Notes: generated by a model not told the origin, from the sequence alone. DNA of 64,000 nt from Fen-1245 sp963835535 (GCA_963835535.1 CAWIFL010000009.1:1-64000), one strand, 5' to 3'. Counted from the stretch's first letter, positions 26,204-37,452 are shown. Numbers and translations: made by a program.

Positions 26204-28174
26204 CTACTGCGGCGCCGTCCACACGTTGTTGGCGCGATTCACGTCCGGATACACACCCTGTGGGTCAATCGTGACCCGCACCACGTGCACCGGCCAGCGG
26301 CGCGTGAAGATGAACGGCGAGCCCCGGTACCACGCCTCGACCGGCAGCTTGAGGTGCTCGGTGGTGCCGTTCGCGAGACCGACGTCGAGGTCCAGCGGCG
26401 CGACCATCTCCGCCTTGTTCGAGAAGTAGATCCGCGCGATGGTCACGCCCGCCGTGTCATGCTGCACCACCGAGTCCACCGCCTGGTCGAGGTGGTCGGT
26501 GCGATAGAACCAGCTCCTCCAGAACCAGGAGAGATCCTCTCCCAGCGCGTCGTTCATCGTCCGGAAGAAGTCGGCGGGCGTCGGGTGCTTGAACGCCCAG
26601 CGGCGGGCGTACTCGCGGAACGCCTGGTCGAAGGCCGTCGAGTCCACCACCTGCTCGCGCAGGAAATGGAGCCCGAGCGCGGTCTTCGGATAGTGAAGCA
26701 TGCTGCTGAGGAACGGCGGGTTGCGGTCCTGGGGCTCCATGATCGGTGCCTCGCGGCCCGAATAGTGGGTGAGCAGAGCGACCCACCACGCCACGCCGTG
26801 GCCCATCTCCGGGCCGCTGCTCATCGCGGTGTCGTTCGGGTAGCGGTCGTGGAACGAGAAGTAGTCGATGAAGGTGTTGAACCCCTCGTCCATCCACCCG
26901 TAGAGCCGCTCGTTGCTGCCCACGGTCATCGGGAACCACTGGTGGCCGAGTTCGTGCGTGGTCACGAAGTAGAGGCCGTGCTCGTTGTGCCGCTCCGAGC
27001 AGAAGACGATCATGGGGTATTCCATCCCGCCGACGGGGCCGTTGACGTTGATCGCCGTCGGGTACGGATACCGGAGCCAGCGGGAGTGGTGCATGATCGT
27101 GTGGCGGCCCATGTCCGCGGCCTGCGACCAGAGGGGGAGCGCCGCCGGCGGGTAGAGGGCCTGGATCAGCACACCCTCCCATCCCGATGCGTCCCAGATG
27201 AAGTTGGGCGCCGCCGCCCACGCCACGTCCCGGACGTTCTGTGCCTTGAACCGCCAGGTGCGCGCCGCGCCGGTGCCCGGCGGCAGCAGCGCCGGCGTCC
27301 CGACCTCCTCGCGCGCGATGATGTGAATCGTGGTGTCCGACTTCACCGCGAGCGCGAGCCGCCGCCGCTCCTCCGCGGTCAGCACCTGCGCCGCGTTCTG
27401 GAGCACGCCCGTGCCGGTCACGGTGTAGTTCGCCGGCGCCGTGATGCTGAAGTCGAAGTCGCCGTACTCGAGGTAGAACTCCCCGCTGCCGAGATACTGC
27501 GCGGTGTTCCAGCCGATCACGTCGTCGTACACCGCCATCCGCGGGTACCACTGGGCGATCTCGTACAGCCACCCTTCGGGGAAGTGCTCGCGGCCCGTCC
27601 GGCCCTGCCGCGGCACCATGTTGTGCCACGCGACGTCGAGCTGTATCACGCCTTTCGGGGGAAGCGGCCGGTCGAGGTCCACCCGCATCATCGTCGCGTT
27701 CACCCGGTAGGCGAGCGGCGCGGACGCCGGCTTCGCACCCGCCCGCGCGGCGCGCAGCACGCCGACCCGCTCCAGCACGAAACCGCCTGTGAAGCCGGGC
27801 TCTCCGGCTCCGGCGCCCGGCGCGAGGGCTGCGCTGCGGCTGTCGGCCGAGCCGATGTTCTGGTCGAGCTGCATCCAGACGTAGCTGAGGGTGTCGGGCG
27901 AGTTGTTCGTGTAGCGGATCGTCTCCTGGCCGCTGACGCTCAACGTGGCCGTGTCCAGCGACGCCCGGATCGTGTAGTCCGCGCGCTGCTGCCAGTAGAG
28001 CGGACCCGGCCCTCCGGAGCCGGTGCGGTACGCGTTCGGTGTGGGCAGCGCCAGCGGCCGGAACGCCGACGTATCCGGCACTCCGGGGCGGGCCGCCGCG
28101 GGGGGTTGCTGGGCGGGCGCCGCGGCGGCGTGCACCGCAAGCGCAAGACAGGCGATGAAGATCGTTCTGGTCAT
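26204..28174 (-). CDS. Secreted M1-family metallopeptidase
   Basis: This 656-residue zinc aminopeptidase-like protein has a signal peptide (about 1-22, A-P-A-Q). The zinc site is H407-E-L-G-H411 with E430 in D-E-G-F, the gluzincin spacing, and the G-G-M-E-Y-P segment of M1 enzymes lies about 40 residues before it. It is exported and probably degrades peptides outside the cytoplasm. An in-frame GTG at 28183 is an alternative start. It is transcribed away from the oxidoreductase operon across a 216-bp divergent gap. Confidence 0.9.
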   Translation of the reverse strand: MTRTIFIACLALAVHAAAAPAQQPPAAARPGVPDTSAFRPLALPTPNAYRTGSGGPGPLYWQQRADYTIRASLDTATLSVSGQETIRYTNNSPDTLSYVWMQLDQNIGSADSRSAALAPGAGAGEPGFTGGFVLERVGVLRAARAGAKPASAPLAYRVNATMMRVDLDRPLPPKGVIQLDVAWHNMVPRQGRTGREHFPEGWLYEIAQWYPRMAVYDDVIGWNTAQYLGSGEFYLEYGDFDFSITAPANYTVTGTGVLQNAAQVLTAEERRRLALAVKSDTTIHIIAREEVGTPALLPPGTGAARTWRFKAQNVRDVAWAAAPNFIWDASGWEGVLIQALYPPAALPLWSQAADMGRHTIMHHSRWLRYPYPTAINVNGPVGGMEYPMIVFCSERHNEHGLYFVTTHELGHQWFPMTVGSNERLYGWMDEGFNTFIDYFSFHDRYPNDTAMSSGPEMGHGVAWWVALLTHYSGREAPIMEPQDRNPPFLSSMLHYPKTALGLHFLREQVVDSTAFDQAFREYARRWAFKHPTPADFFRTMNDALGEDLSWFWRSWFYRTDHLDQAVDSVVQHDTAGVTIARIYFSNKAEMVAPLDLDVGLANGTTEHLKLPVEAWYRGSPFIFTRRWPVHVVRVTIDPQGVYPDVNRANNVWTAPQ

Positions 28175-28390
28175 CTGATCCACCGGGATCGGGTTGAATT
28201 CCGTACGTCGGATCCGTCGCGACGGGTTCCGCAGCGGTCAGATCATACCTCATCCGTGCCCGACTTGCATTCGGCGCAGGCTGCCCCGGCAGGCGGCGGC
28301 GCGCACGCCCACGCCGTGCTGGCGTGCAGGCGCATCTCACCACGGCATAACCGACCGACAATATCCCCATTCCGCGGATCGCGAACAGCG

Positions 28391-28732
28391 ATGGGTTTGG
28401 TCCGCTTTTTGCCGCTCTTGGTGCGCGCGACGCGCGAAGGAGCGACCGTGCAGCTGGAGCGGGGCACAGACGGGCGGGCGGTGTTGTCGGGGGCCTTCCA
28501 GCGCGAGGCGCGGTTGGTGCGCGACCTGAAGGAAGCGCTTCCGGTGGAAGCCCGGACGATCTTCTTCCGCCAGCTGGACGATCTGCTCGGGCTGGTGGCC
28601 GAGCCGCGGTGCGCGGAGTGTCAGGCGGACGGCGTGCCGTGTCCGCACGTGGGCGTGAGCTGCGAGCTGTGCGGCCGCGCGACGCAATGGGTGCACGATC
28701 TCAGGGAAGCCATCGCCAGGAGCTCCACATGA
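28391..28732 (+). CDS. Hypothetical Cys-rich (metal-binding) protein at the head of the oxidoreductase operon
   Basis: This 113-residue protein has a hydrophobic/basic N-terminus and a C-terminal cluster C74-x2-C77, C84, C91-x2-C94, which could bind zinc or an Fe-S cluster. No family was recognised. Its stop overlaps the ATG of the alpha subunit of the 2-oxoacid:ferredoxin oxidoreductase (28729), so it is translated with it and may be an assembly factor or small electron carrier for it. The start at 28391 is the first ATG after the divergent gap. Confidence 0.65.
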   Translation: MGLVRFLPLLVRATREGATVQLERGTDGRAVLSGAFQREARLVRDLKEALPVEARTIFFRQLDDLLGLVAEPRCAECQADGVPCPHVGVSCELCGRATQWVHDLREAIARSST

Positions 28733-29865
28733 CGGCAGCTGCCGGGGTGGGAGTGCTCGAGGCGGCGCAGGACGCACAGGCGGCGGCCGAAGGCCCCGTC
28801 CTGCTGAAGGGCTGCGACGCGATCGCCGAAGCGGCGATCCGGAGCGGCCTGGACGCGTACTTCGCCTATCCGATCACTCCGCAGACCGACATACCGGAGT
28901 ATCTCGCCGAGCACCTTCCACCGCTCGGCAAGACCTTCACGCAGGCCAATTCCGAGATCTCCGCGATCAACATGGTCTACGGCGCCGCGGGGGCGGGGCT
29001 CCGGGTGATGACCTCGTCGTCGAGCCCCGGGATCAGCCTGAAGCAGGAGGGGATCTCCTACATCGCGGGTGCGGAGCTGCCGTGCGTGATCGTGAACGTG
29101 ATGCGCGGCGGTCCCGGGCTCGGCACGGTGTACGGCTCGCAGGAGGACTACTGGCAGTCGGTGAAGGGCGGTGGGCACGGCGGGTACCGGATGCCGGTGC
29201 TGGCGCCGGCGACGGTGCAGGAATGCGCCGACCTGACGATGCTCTGTTTCCGGCTGGCCGATCTGTATCGCACGCCCACCCTGCTGTGCCTCGACGGCAC
29301 GCTCGGGCAGATGTGGGAGAACGTGCGGTTCAAGCCGCGGGACGACAGCGGCCTGCCCCCCAAGGACTGGGCGACGACGGGCACGCGGGGCACGCGCAAG
29401 CCGAACCTGGTGAACAGCATCATCATCGAGCCGCTGGAGCTGGAAGCGCACAACCGCATGCTGCACGCCAGGTACGCGCGGATGGAGCAGGAAGAGCAGC
29501 GGTGGGAGTCGTTCGCCACGGAGGACGCCGACCTGGTGATCGTGGCGTTCGGCCTCGCGGGGCGGATCGCGCACACGGCGGTGGAGGCGCTGCGGAAGAC
29601 GGGCCGGAAGGTGGGCCTGCTGCGCCCGATCTCGCTCTTCCCGTTCCCGACCGACGGGTTCCGGCCGCTGGCGAAGCGGCTGCGCCGCTATCTGGTGGTG
29701 GAGATGAACGCCGGGCAGATGGTCGAGGACGTGAAGCGCACGCTGTTCGACCTCCAGTGCCTCGACCCCGTCAGCTTCTACGGCCGGCAGGGGGGCGTGA
29801 TCCCGACGCCGGAGGAGATCGCCGAAGTGGTCGTACGGGAGTTCACGCAGGGAGGTGCCCGATGA
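28729..29865 (+). CDS. 2-oxoacid:ferredoxin oxidoreductase, alpha subunit
   Basis: This 378-residue subunit belongs to the KorA/VorB type that binds TPP with the beta subunit and oxidises 2-oxoacids to acyl-CoA while reducing ferredoxin. It shows A-Y-P-I-T-P-Q-T-D-I-P-E-Y near residue 45, E-x-x-A-I-N-M-V-Y-G-A-A-G-A-G and R-G-G-P-G-L-G. The P-I-T-P-Q and layout suggest 2-oxoglutarate or branched-chain substrates over pyruvate. It overlaps its neighbours by 4 bp on both sides. With citrate synthase nearby, a 2-oxoglutarate role is attractive but unproven. Confidence 0.9.
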   Translation: MTAAAGVGVLEAAQDAQAAAEGPVLLKGCDAIAEAAIRSGLDAYFAYPITPQTDIPEYLAEHLPPLGKTFTQANSEISAINMVYGAAGAGLRVMTSSSSPGISLKQEGISYIAGAELPCVIVNVMRGGPGLGTVYGSQEDYWQSVKGGGHGGYRMPVLAPATVQECADLTMLCFRLADLYRTPTLLCLDGTLGQMWENVRFKPRDDSGLPPKDWATTGTRGTRKPNLVNSIIIEPLELEAHNRMLHARYARMEQEEQRWESFATEDADLVIVAFGLAGRIAHTAVEALRKTGRKVGLLRPISLFPFPTDGFRPLAKRLRRYLVVEMNAGQMVEDVKRTLFDLQCLDPVSFYGRQGGVIPTPEEIAEVVVREFTQGGAR

Positions 29866-30854
29866 CCGCGCCGGCGACCACGGAGAAGATCCTGCCCCGG
29901 GTCGAGTTCGACTCCGTGGAGTGCAAGGGGTGCGGGCTGTGCATCGAGGCCTGTCCCGAGCACATCGTGGAATTCGCGCAGGTGTTCAACCACCGCGGCG
30001 TGCACCCGGCCAGGCTGATGGAGGAGACGCTGGCGAAGTGCACCGCGTGCGGGAACTGTGCGGTGGTCTGCCCCGACGGCGCGGTGACGGTCGAGAACCT
30101 CCGGAAGCACCTGCGGTACGGGAAGAACCGGCTGCGGTGCGGCGAGATGCACTACTGCCCGGGATGCGACGAGGGCACGGTGCACGAGCTGCTGGCCGAA
30201 GTGATCGACGACCTGGGGATCCGGGACGTGACCGTGGGCGTGGCCTCGGTGGGCTGCACGGTGTTCGCCTACCGGTACATCGACATCGACTGGCAGCAGG
30301 CGGCCCACGGGCGCGCGACCAGCGTGGCGTGGGGGATCGAGTGCCAGCATCCGGAGCTGCGGGTCTTCACGCTCCAGGGGGATGGCGATCTCGCGGGCAT
30401 CGGGATCGGCGAGACGTTCCACGCGGCGGCGCGGGGCGACCCGACGGTGATCATCTTCCTCAACAACGCCATCTACGGGATGACGGGCGGCCAGCTGGCG
30501 CCCACGACGATGATGGGCCAGAAGACCACCACGTCGCCGACCGGCCGCAACCGGCAGGTGCACGGCTATCCGGTCACGATGACGGAAGCCCTGGCGCTGC
30601 AGCAGGGGTGCTCGTTCGCGGTGCGCGCGACGGTGCACGACGCGCCGGCCATCCGGAAGACCAAGAAGTACATCCGCCAGGCGTTCCTGAACCAGGAGAA
30701 GAACAAGAGCCTGTCGGTGCTGGAGATCGTCTCGAGCTGCCCGTCGGGGTGGAAGCTCGAGCCGATCGACGCCCACAAGTACCTGGTGCAGGAGATGCTC
30801 TCCGTCTACAAGCCGGGCGTCATCAAGGAGCCGCCGGGAGGGATGCCGCGATGA
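29862..30854 (+). CDS. 2-oxoacid:ferredoxin oxidoreductase, fused ferredoxin (delta) and TPP-binding (beta) subunit
   Basis: This 330-residue fusion has two [4Fe-4S] motifs at the N-terminus (C21, C24, C27, C31 and C60, C63, C66, C70) and then the beta subunit. C99-P-G-C102 and a later Cys are the usual cluster ligands, and G173-D-G-D176 with N201-N202 bind Mg-TPP. Electrons from the acyl-CoA-forming reaction pass through these clusters to ferredoxin. In many bacteria the ferredoxin domain is a separate gene. Confidence 0.92.
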   Translation: MTAPATTEKILPRVEFDSVECKGCGLCIEACPEHIVEFAQVFNHRGVHPARLMEETLAKCTACGNCAVVCPDGAVTVENLRKHLRYGKNRLRCGEMHYCPGCDEGTVHELLAEVIDDLGIRDVTVGVASVGCTVFAYRYIDIDWQQAAHGRATSVAWGIECQHPELRVFTLQGDGDLAGIGIGETFHAAARGDPTVIIFLNNAIYGMTGGQLAPTTMMGQKTTTSPTGRNRQVHGYPVTMTEALALQQGCSFAVRATVHDAPAIRKTKKYIRQAFLNQEKNKSLSVLEIVSSCPSGWKLEPIDAHKYLVQEMLSVYKPGVIKEPPGGMPR

Positions 30855-31426
30855 TGGAACGGATCATGATTTCGGGCAGCGGCGGCGACGGCGCCGTCTT
30901 TCTGGGGAAGACCCTGTCCTGGGCCGCGATGTCGGCGGGGCGCGGGTACTACACCACCGGGCTGCCGTCGTACGGCCCCGAGATCCGCGGTGGCACGTCG
31001 CGGACGGAAGTGATCATCTCCGACGCGCCGATCGGCTCGCCGGTGAACACGACGTTCGAGAGCCTGATCGTGTTCAACGACATGTCGCTCGAGCGGTTCG
31101 AGCCCGGCATCGTGTCCGGCGGGCTGCTGGTCTGCAACGCCGACGTGGTGACGCGGCCGGTCACGCGCGACGACGTCACGGCCCTGGCGGTGCACGCCAG
31201 CGCGGAGGCGCAGGCCCTGGGCAACAGCCGCCTGATGAACGTCGTCACGCTCGGCGTCTGGGCGGCGAAGAAGGGCGACGTGCTGAGCCGCGACGCGCTG
31301 GTGGAGGGGCTGCGCCACATGGCGAAGCACGCCAAGCTGTTCGAGCTGAACTGCCGCGCCCTGGACCGCGGGCTGGCGGTGGCGCGCGAGCCGGTGGAGC
31401 GGGAGGCTGCGCTAGCGCGCCGCTGA
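30851..31426 (+). CDS. 2-oxoacid:ferredoxin oxidoreductase, gamma subunit
   Basis: This 191-residue gamma subunit has the starting motif I-M-I-S-G-S-G-G-D-G-A-V and Y-G-P-E-I-R-G-G-T-S-R near residue 45, which closes the CoA-binding side. It completes the three-gene enzyme and overlaps the beta gene by 4 bp. Its end converges with, and overlaps by 15 bp, the HEAT-repeat transporter gene on the opposite strand. Confidence 0.9.
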   Translation: MMERIMISGSGGDGAVFLGKTLSWAAMSAGRGYYTTGLPSYGPEIRGGTSRTEVIISDAPIGSPVNTTFESLIVFNDMSLERFEPGIVSGGLLVCNADVVTRPVTRDDVTALAVHASAEAQALGNSRLMNVVTLGVWAAKKGDVLSRDALVEGLRHMAKHAKLFELNCRALDRGLAVAREPVEREAALARR

Positions 31427-34400
31427 GGCGTGCAGTTTCTGGATGGTCGCGTCGGCTTCCCGGAGCCGGCCCGTGAGCATGCGGATGACGCCCTCGGCGA
31501 TCTCCACCTGCTCGTGCAGGATCTCGTAGAACTCCTCGCTGCCGATCCGCAGCAGCTCCGTTTCGTCCTCCGCGGTGGCCGTCGCGCTGCGCGGCACCTC
31601 GTCCAGCACCGCCATCTCGCCGAACGCGTCGCCCGGCCCGAGGTCGGCGAGGCGCTCGCCGCCGCTGTCGATCGCCACCTTCCCGCGGACCATCACGTAC
31701 AGCGCATCGCCCATCTCTCCTTCGTGGAAGACCGTCTGGCCGGCGGCGTACGTCTCGATCTCCGCGACGCGCGCGAGGGCGGCGAGGTCCTCGCCGCTCA
31801 CGCGCGCGAACACGGGCGCACTCTTGAGGAACAGGATCTTCTCGACGGTGGCGTACAAGGGGTCCTCCGGGATCGGGCGTCCTTCGAGGCGCGCCAGCGA
31901 TCGATCGGCATGGCGTGCGACCGTGGGATCGGGATCGGCCAGCAGGGGGCGGATGAGGGCAGCGGCGCCCGCCGGATCGGCGGCTGCCACCGCCTGCAGG
32001 GCGCCTTCGCGCACTAGCGGGTCGGGGTGCGCGAGCAGTTTGGCTCCCTCCTGGGCGCCCACCGGGTCCTGGCGGCGGGCGAGGGCGTCCAGCGCCAGCA
32101 AGACGACGTAAGGGTTCGGGTGCCGGCAGTGCCGCCGCATGAACTCAGGCGGCGCCGGCGGCCTGGGCACCAGCGCCGCGGCAGCCTTCAGCTTCTCGCG
32201 CAGCGGCGCATCATCCAGATACGGGATCACCAGCGGCCGGAGCGCGCCGTCCAGCAGCGTGTCGAGCACCTCGATCGCGTTGGCTCGGCGCGCCGGATCG
32301 CCGATCCGCTCACGCACCAGGGCGAGGGGCTCGGGCTCGTAGCGCAGCTCGAGGATCCGCAGCACCCGCCGCACTGCCCGCTGCTGCCGGAATTCGAAGA
32401 CCTCGTCCAGGAGCGGCGTCGCATACAGCGGCCGCGCCAGCTCCCAGCCCAGGACGTTGCCGTAGCTCTCTGCGATCTCGGCGGTGACGAGCACCTGCAT
32501 CGCTTCCACCGGTTCGCCCTCCCGGTGGAGTGATTGGCGGATGTGCGACAGCGCTGCAAAGATGCGCAGCCGCAGGTGGCTGTCGTCCAACCGGACCAGA
32601 CTGCGCAGGCGATCGTACGTCTCGGGCGAAGGAATCCGGCGGAGCAGCCGGGGAACCTGGAGCTTCACGTCGCGGCTGACGGCCGGGTCGGCCATCACGT
32701 CGCACAGCGGCCGGACGGCCGGCTCTCCGACGGCGGTGAGGGCCTGGCCGGCGCGGCGGCGGGTCGGCGGGTCGTTGAGCGCCGCGATCAAGACGGGCAC
32801 GAGCCGCGGATCGGCGACGCCGGGTGCCGAGCGCAGCGCCGCGCGCCGCACGGCGGGGTCCGCGTCCTCCAACAGCTTCTTCAGCGGCCGGTACGCGCCC
32901 GGGCCGAGGCTCCGGAGCGCGCGGGCCGCCTCGACTCGGTCGTTCCGCTTCTCGGACGTGAGCAGCTTGGCGAGCTGCGCGCCGCCCACGATGCCGCCTT
33001 CCACGCCGCCGTGCCGGAGCAGACCGGCCAGGGCGGCGACCCGGACGTCGTCCGAGCCATCCTCCAAGAGCGGGGCGAGTGCGTCCACGGCCTCGTCCCG
33101 CGCGAGCGCCGCGTACGCCGTGGCGGCAGCGGCGCGCACGGCCGGCACGTCATCGCGCAGCACTGCGAGAACTGGAGCAGCGTCCCCGATGCCGAGGCTT
33201 CCGAGCTGCGCCAGCGCGGCAGTCCGCACTGTGGCGTCGGGATGCCGAGCCAGCCGGGCGAGTGCGGCGACGAACTCGTCGGACCGCTCCCCCTCGAGCT
33301 GCTCGAGCGCCACCAGCACCTGTCGGGTCTCGCCCGCTTCCAGAATGTGGATCAGCGCCTGCCGTCCCGCGGAGTCCAGCAGGTACTCGTGGTCCAGCGC
33401 CAGCGCGCCGCGCGCACTCAGCGTCGCCTCGAGCTGCCGGAGGTAGCGGCGCCGCACCACCGGGATCATCGCGAACCACGCCGCGACGAACGGCAGGGTG
33501 ACGTACGAGAGCAGCCAGGCGTGCTTGAGGATGGGGACGAACACGATCACCGCGAGGCCGGCCAGCCCGTACCCCATCGGCTTGACCACCGCCTCCAGGA
33601 AGGCGCGCGTGCGCACCTTCACCTGGGCCGGGAAGGGGACGTACAGCGCCTGGAAGGTCGTCTCCTGGATCGTGAACTGGAAGCCGTTGTCGCCGAACTT
33701 CATCACCGTCGCGACCGCGAGGTTCGGGATCGCGAGCAGCGCGGCGCTCGCCGCCCCGAACACGGTCGGCATCGTCGCCATCCCGTAGCCCACGCCGAGG
33801 CGGGCCAGGATCCGCGGCGTGGCGACGATCTGGAAGACGAACGCCAGCGCGCCGGCGCCGGCGTAGAAGAGGCTGAAGAACTGCGCGAGCTTGTCTTCCT
33901 GATACGTGGCGCGCGCGATCGCCTTGAACTGGTAGTCCCCGATGTTCAGGGCCGTGAAGGCGACCAGCAGGATGATCGCCAGCGCGCGCACGTACGGGTC
34001 GGCCAGCACCTTGGGTGGCGGGCCGACCCGCCGCGGCTGGGCACCGGCTCGCGCCGAGCGCTCGGCCCGCGGCTGGCGCGCCACCGGGATCGCCAGCGCC
34101 CCGAACCCGAGCATCAGGGCCGCCAGCACGAAGATCAGCTGGTCCACGCCGATCGCCCGCACGATCGCCCCGGTCGCCAGGCCCACCGCGACCGACGCCA
34201 GCAGGCGGGCCGAGCCGATGGTGCCGAACAGCCGCTTGGCGGAGCGCGCGTCGTGCAGGTCGTTCGCCAGCGTCCAGAACTGGACGATGAAGAGGTTGGA
34301 AACGATGTCCGCCCAGACGTAGAACGCCGGGTAGATCCACGGCGCCCGCGCCCGCACCACCCCCCAGGTGGCCAGGTACGTCGCGATCCCGACCGACGCG

Positions 34401-34681
34401 GACAGCACGATCAGGCGCTGCCGGCTCATCCGGTCGGCGATCTGGGAGTAGAGCACGATCGTGATGGCGGAGGTGATGCCGTAGATCACGAACATCCACG
34501 GCAGAGCGGAGAGCGAGTACCGGCTGAGGAACAGGGTGTCCCTCACGGTCCGGCCCAGGAAGAAGACGGCCGACGCGAGGAACAGGTGGAGGAAGAGCAG
34601 CGCGGTCCGGCGGCCTTCGCCGGGCCGGATGTTCAGGGCGGCGTCGAGAAACCCGTCGAAGGCCCCCCGGATGCGTCCCAT
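31412..34681 (-). CDS. Giant MFS/NTT-like transporter with HEAT repeats and cyclic-nucleotide-binding domain
   Basis: This 1089-residue protein has three parts. An N-terminal membrane domain with about 11-12 helices (residues 20-420) resembles nucleotide-transporter/MFS proteins. A long armadillo/HEAT solenoid follows (about 440-940). A C-terminal cyclic-nucleotide-binding domain (about 950-1075) has F-G-E-M-A-V-L-D-E-V-P-R-S-A, the phosphate-binding cassette. The cNMP domain suggests gating by cAMP or c-di-GMP-type signals. ATG 34681 starts at a basic cytosolic tail; an in-frame upstream ATG at 34738 adds 19 polar residues. Substrate unknown. Confidence 0.8.
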   Translation of the reverse strand: MGRIRGAFDGFLDAALNIRPGEGRRTALLFLHLFLASAVFFLGRTVRDTLFLSRYSLSALPWMFVIYGITSAITIVLYSQIADRMSRQRLIVLSASVGIATYLATWGVVRARAPWIYPAFYVWADIVSNLFIVQFWTLANDLHDARSAKRLFGTIGSARLLASVAVGLATGAIVRAIGVDQLIFVLAALMLGFGALAIPVARQPRAERSARAGAQPRRVGPPPKVLADPYVRALAIILLVAFTALNIGDYQFKAIARATYQEDKLAQFFSLFYAGAGALAFVFQIVATPRILARLGVGYGMATMPTVFGAASAALLAIPNLAVATVMKFGDNGFQFTIQETTFQALYVPFPAQVKVRTRAFLEAVVKPMGYGLAGLAVIVFVPILKHAWLLSYVTLPFVAAWFAMIPVVRRRYLRQLEATLSARGALALDHEYLLDSAGRQALIHILEAGETRQVLVALEQLEGERSDEFVAALARLARHPDATVRTAALAQLGSLGIGDAAPVLAVLRDDVPAVRAAAATAYAALARDEAVDALAPLLEDGSDDVRVAALAGLLRHGGVEGGIVGGAQLAKLLTSEKRNDRVEAARALRSLGPGAYRPLKKLLEDADPAVRRAALRSAPGVADPRLVPVLIAALNDPPTRRRAGQALTAVGEPAVRPLCDVMADPAVSRDVKLQVPRLLRRIPSPETYDRLRSLVRLDDSHLRLRIFAALSHIRQSLHREGEPVEAMQVLVTAEIAESYGNVLGWELARPLYATPLLDEVFEFRQQRAVRRVLRILELRYEPEPLALVRERIGDPARRANAIEVLDTLLDGALRPLVIPYLDDAPLREKLKAAAALVPRPPAPPEFMRRHCRHPNPYVVLLALDALARRQDPVGAQEGAKLLAHPDPLVREGALQAVAAADPAGAAALIRPLLADPDPTVARHADRSLARLEGRPIPEDPLYATVEKILFLKSAPVFARVSGEDLAALARVAEIETYAAGQTVFHEGEMGDALYVMVRGKVAIDSGGERLADLGPGDAFGEMAVLDEVPRSATATAEDETELLRIGSEEFYEILHEQVEIAEGVIRMLTGRLREADATIQKLHASAAR

Positions 34682-34820
34682 CAGACGTCGGCGACCGTGC
34701 GCATGACAGGGTGTACGCCCGGGGGCGGGGCTCGTCAAGATGCCGGGGCCGGGCGATACTTAAGGCTCTGCTGGCATGAGCCTTGCGTTTCGAACGATCC
34801 GTGGAACCACGAGGACTGCG

Positions 34821-36116
<1,296 letters not shown>

Positions 36117-36120
36117 CCTC

Positions 36121-37452
36121 GTGACACGAGTGCTGATCCTCGGCGCAGCCGGCCGCGACTTCTTCAACTTCCTCACGGTATACCGCGACGACCCGTCGGT
36201 CGAGGTCGTCGCCTTCACCGCGCAGCAGATTCCCCACATCGCCGAGCGGCTCTTCCCCGCGTCGCTGGCGGGACCGCGCTACCCCAAGGGCATCCCGATC
36301 CATCCGGAGAGTGAGTTCGAGGACCTGGTCCGCTCCCTCCGCGTCGACCAGTGCGTGCTGTCGTATTCCGACCTGGCCGACGTGGACGTGATGCACCTGG
36401 CGGCCCGGGCCAACGCCGCCGGCGCCGATTTCGTCCTCCTGGGCGAGCGCCACGTCCTCGCGTCCACCAAGCCGGTCGTGGCCATCTGCGCCTCGCGCAC
36501 CGGGGCGGGGAAGAGCCCGCTGTCGCGCGCGGTGGTGCCCTGGCTCCGCGCCCACGGCCAGCGCGTCGCGGTGATCCGGCACCCGATGCCGTACGGCGAC
36601 CTGGAGGCGCAGCGGGTGCAGCGCTTCGCCAGCGAGGCGGACCTGGTCGCCCACAAGGTCACGGTCGAGGAGCGCGAGGAGTACGAGCCGCACATCGCGA
36701 CGGGCTCGGTCGTGTTCGCCGGCGTGGACTACGCCCAGATCCTGCGCGCGGCGGAGCAGGAGTGCGACGTCGTCCTCTGGGACGGCGGGAACAACGACAC
36801 GTCGTTCATCCGCGCCGACCTCTACCTCACCGTGGTGGACCCGCACCGCGCCGGGCACGAGGTGAGCTACTACCCCGGTGAAACGAACGTTCGACTGGCG
36901 GACGTCGTCGTGATCAACAAGGTGGACACGGCGCCGCCGGAAGCCGTGACAAAGGTGCGCGAGAACGTGCGCGCCCTGAACCCGCGCGCCCGGATCGTGG
37001 AGGCGGCGTGCCCCGTGAAGGCCGCCGACCCCTCCGTGCTCAAGGGGAGGAAGGTGCTGGCCATCGACGACGGCCCGACGCTGACCCACGGCGGCATGGC
37101 CTTCGGCGCGGCGGTGCTCGCCGCCTGGGACGCGGGCGCGCGGGAACTCGTGGACCCGCGTCCCTTCGCGGTCGGGGAGATCGCGGCGACCCTGGCCCGC
37201 TACCCGCACGTGAAGCGTGCCCTGCCGGCCCTCGGCTACGGCGACGCCCAGATCCGCGACCTCGAGGCGACCATCGCCCGTGCCGCGGAGCACGGCGTCG
37301 AGGCGGTCGCCATCGGGACGCCGATCGATCTGGCACGCCTGATCAGGATTCCCATTCCCTCGACCCGGGTGAGCTACGAGATCGCGCTCAAGGACGTCAC
37401 CCTCGAGGAGCTGCTGGCGCCGGTGCTGAAGATGGCGGGGGCCCGCCGATAG
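36121..37452 (+). CDS. Cyclic 2,3-diphosphoglycerate synthetase-like P-loop protein
   Basis: This 443-residue protein has a G-A-A-G-R-D-F-F-N-F start and a P-loop C-A-S-R-T-G-A-G-K-S-P near residue 130. It also has the long R-H-P-M-P-Y-G-D-L segment and W-D-G-G-N-N-D, typical of cyclic-2,3-diphosphoglycerate synthetase homologs. In methanogens that enzyme makes the solute cDPG; bacterial homologs are often annotated as GTPases and their role is unsettled. The GTG start at 36121 lies 4 bp after citrate synthase, so the two are cotranscribed. A GC-rich terminator-like hairpin follows. Confidence 0.8.
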   Translation: MTRVLILGAAGRDFFNFLTVYRDDPSVEVVAFTAQQIPHIAERLFPASLAGPRYPKGIPIHPESEFEDLVRSLRVDQCVLSYSDLADVDVMHLAARANAAGADFVLLGERHVLASTKPVVAICASRTGAGKSPLSRAVVPWLRAHGQRVAVIRHPMPYGDLEAQRVQRFASEADLVAHKVTVEEREEYEPHIATGSVVFAGVDYAQILRAAEQECDVVLWDGGNNDTSFIRADLYLTVVDPHRAGHEVSYYPGETNVRLADVVVINKVDTAPPEAVTKVRENVRALNPRARIVEAACPVKAADPSVLKGRKVLAIDDGPTLTHGGMAFGAAVLAAWDAGARELVDPRPFAVGEIAATLARYPHVKRALPALGYGDAQIRDLEATIARAAEHGVEAVAIGTPIDLARLIRIPIPSTRVSYEIALKDVTLEELLAPVLKMAGARR

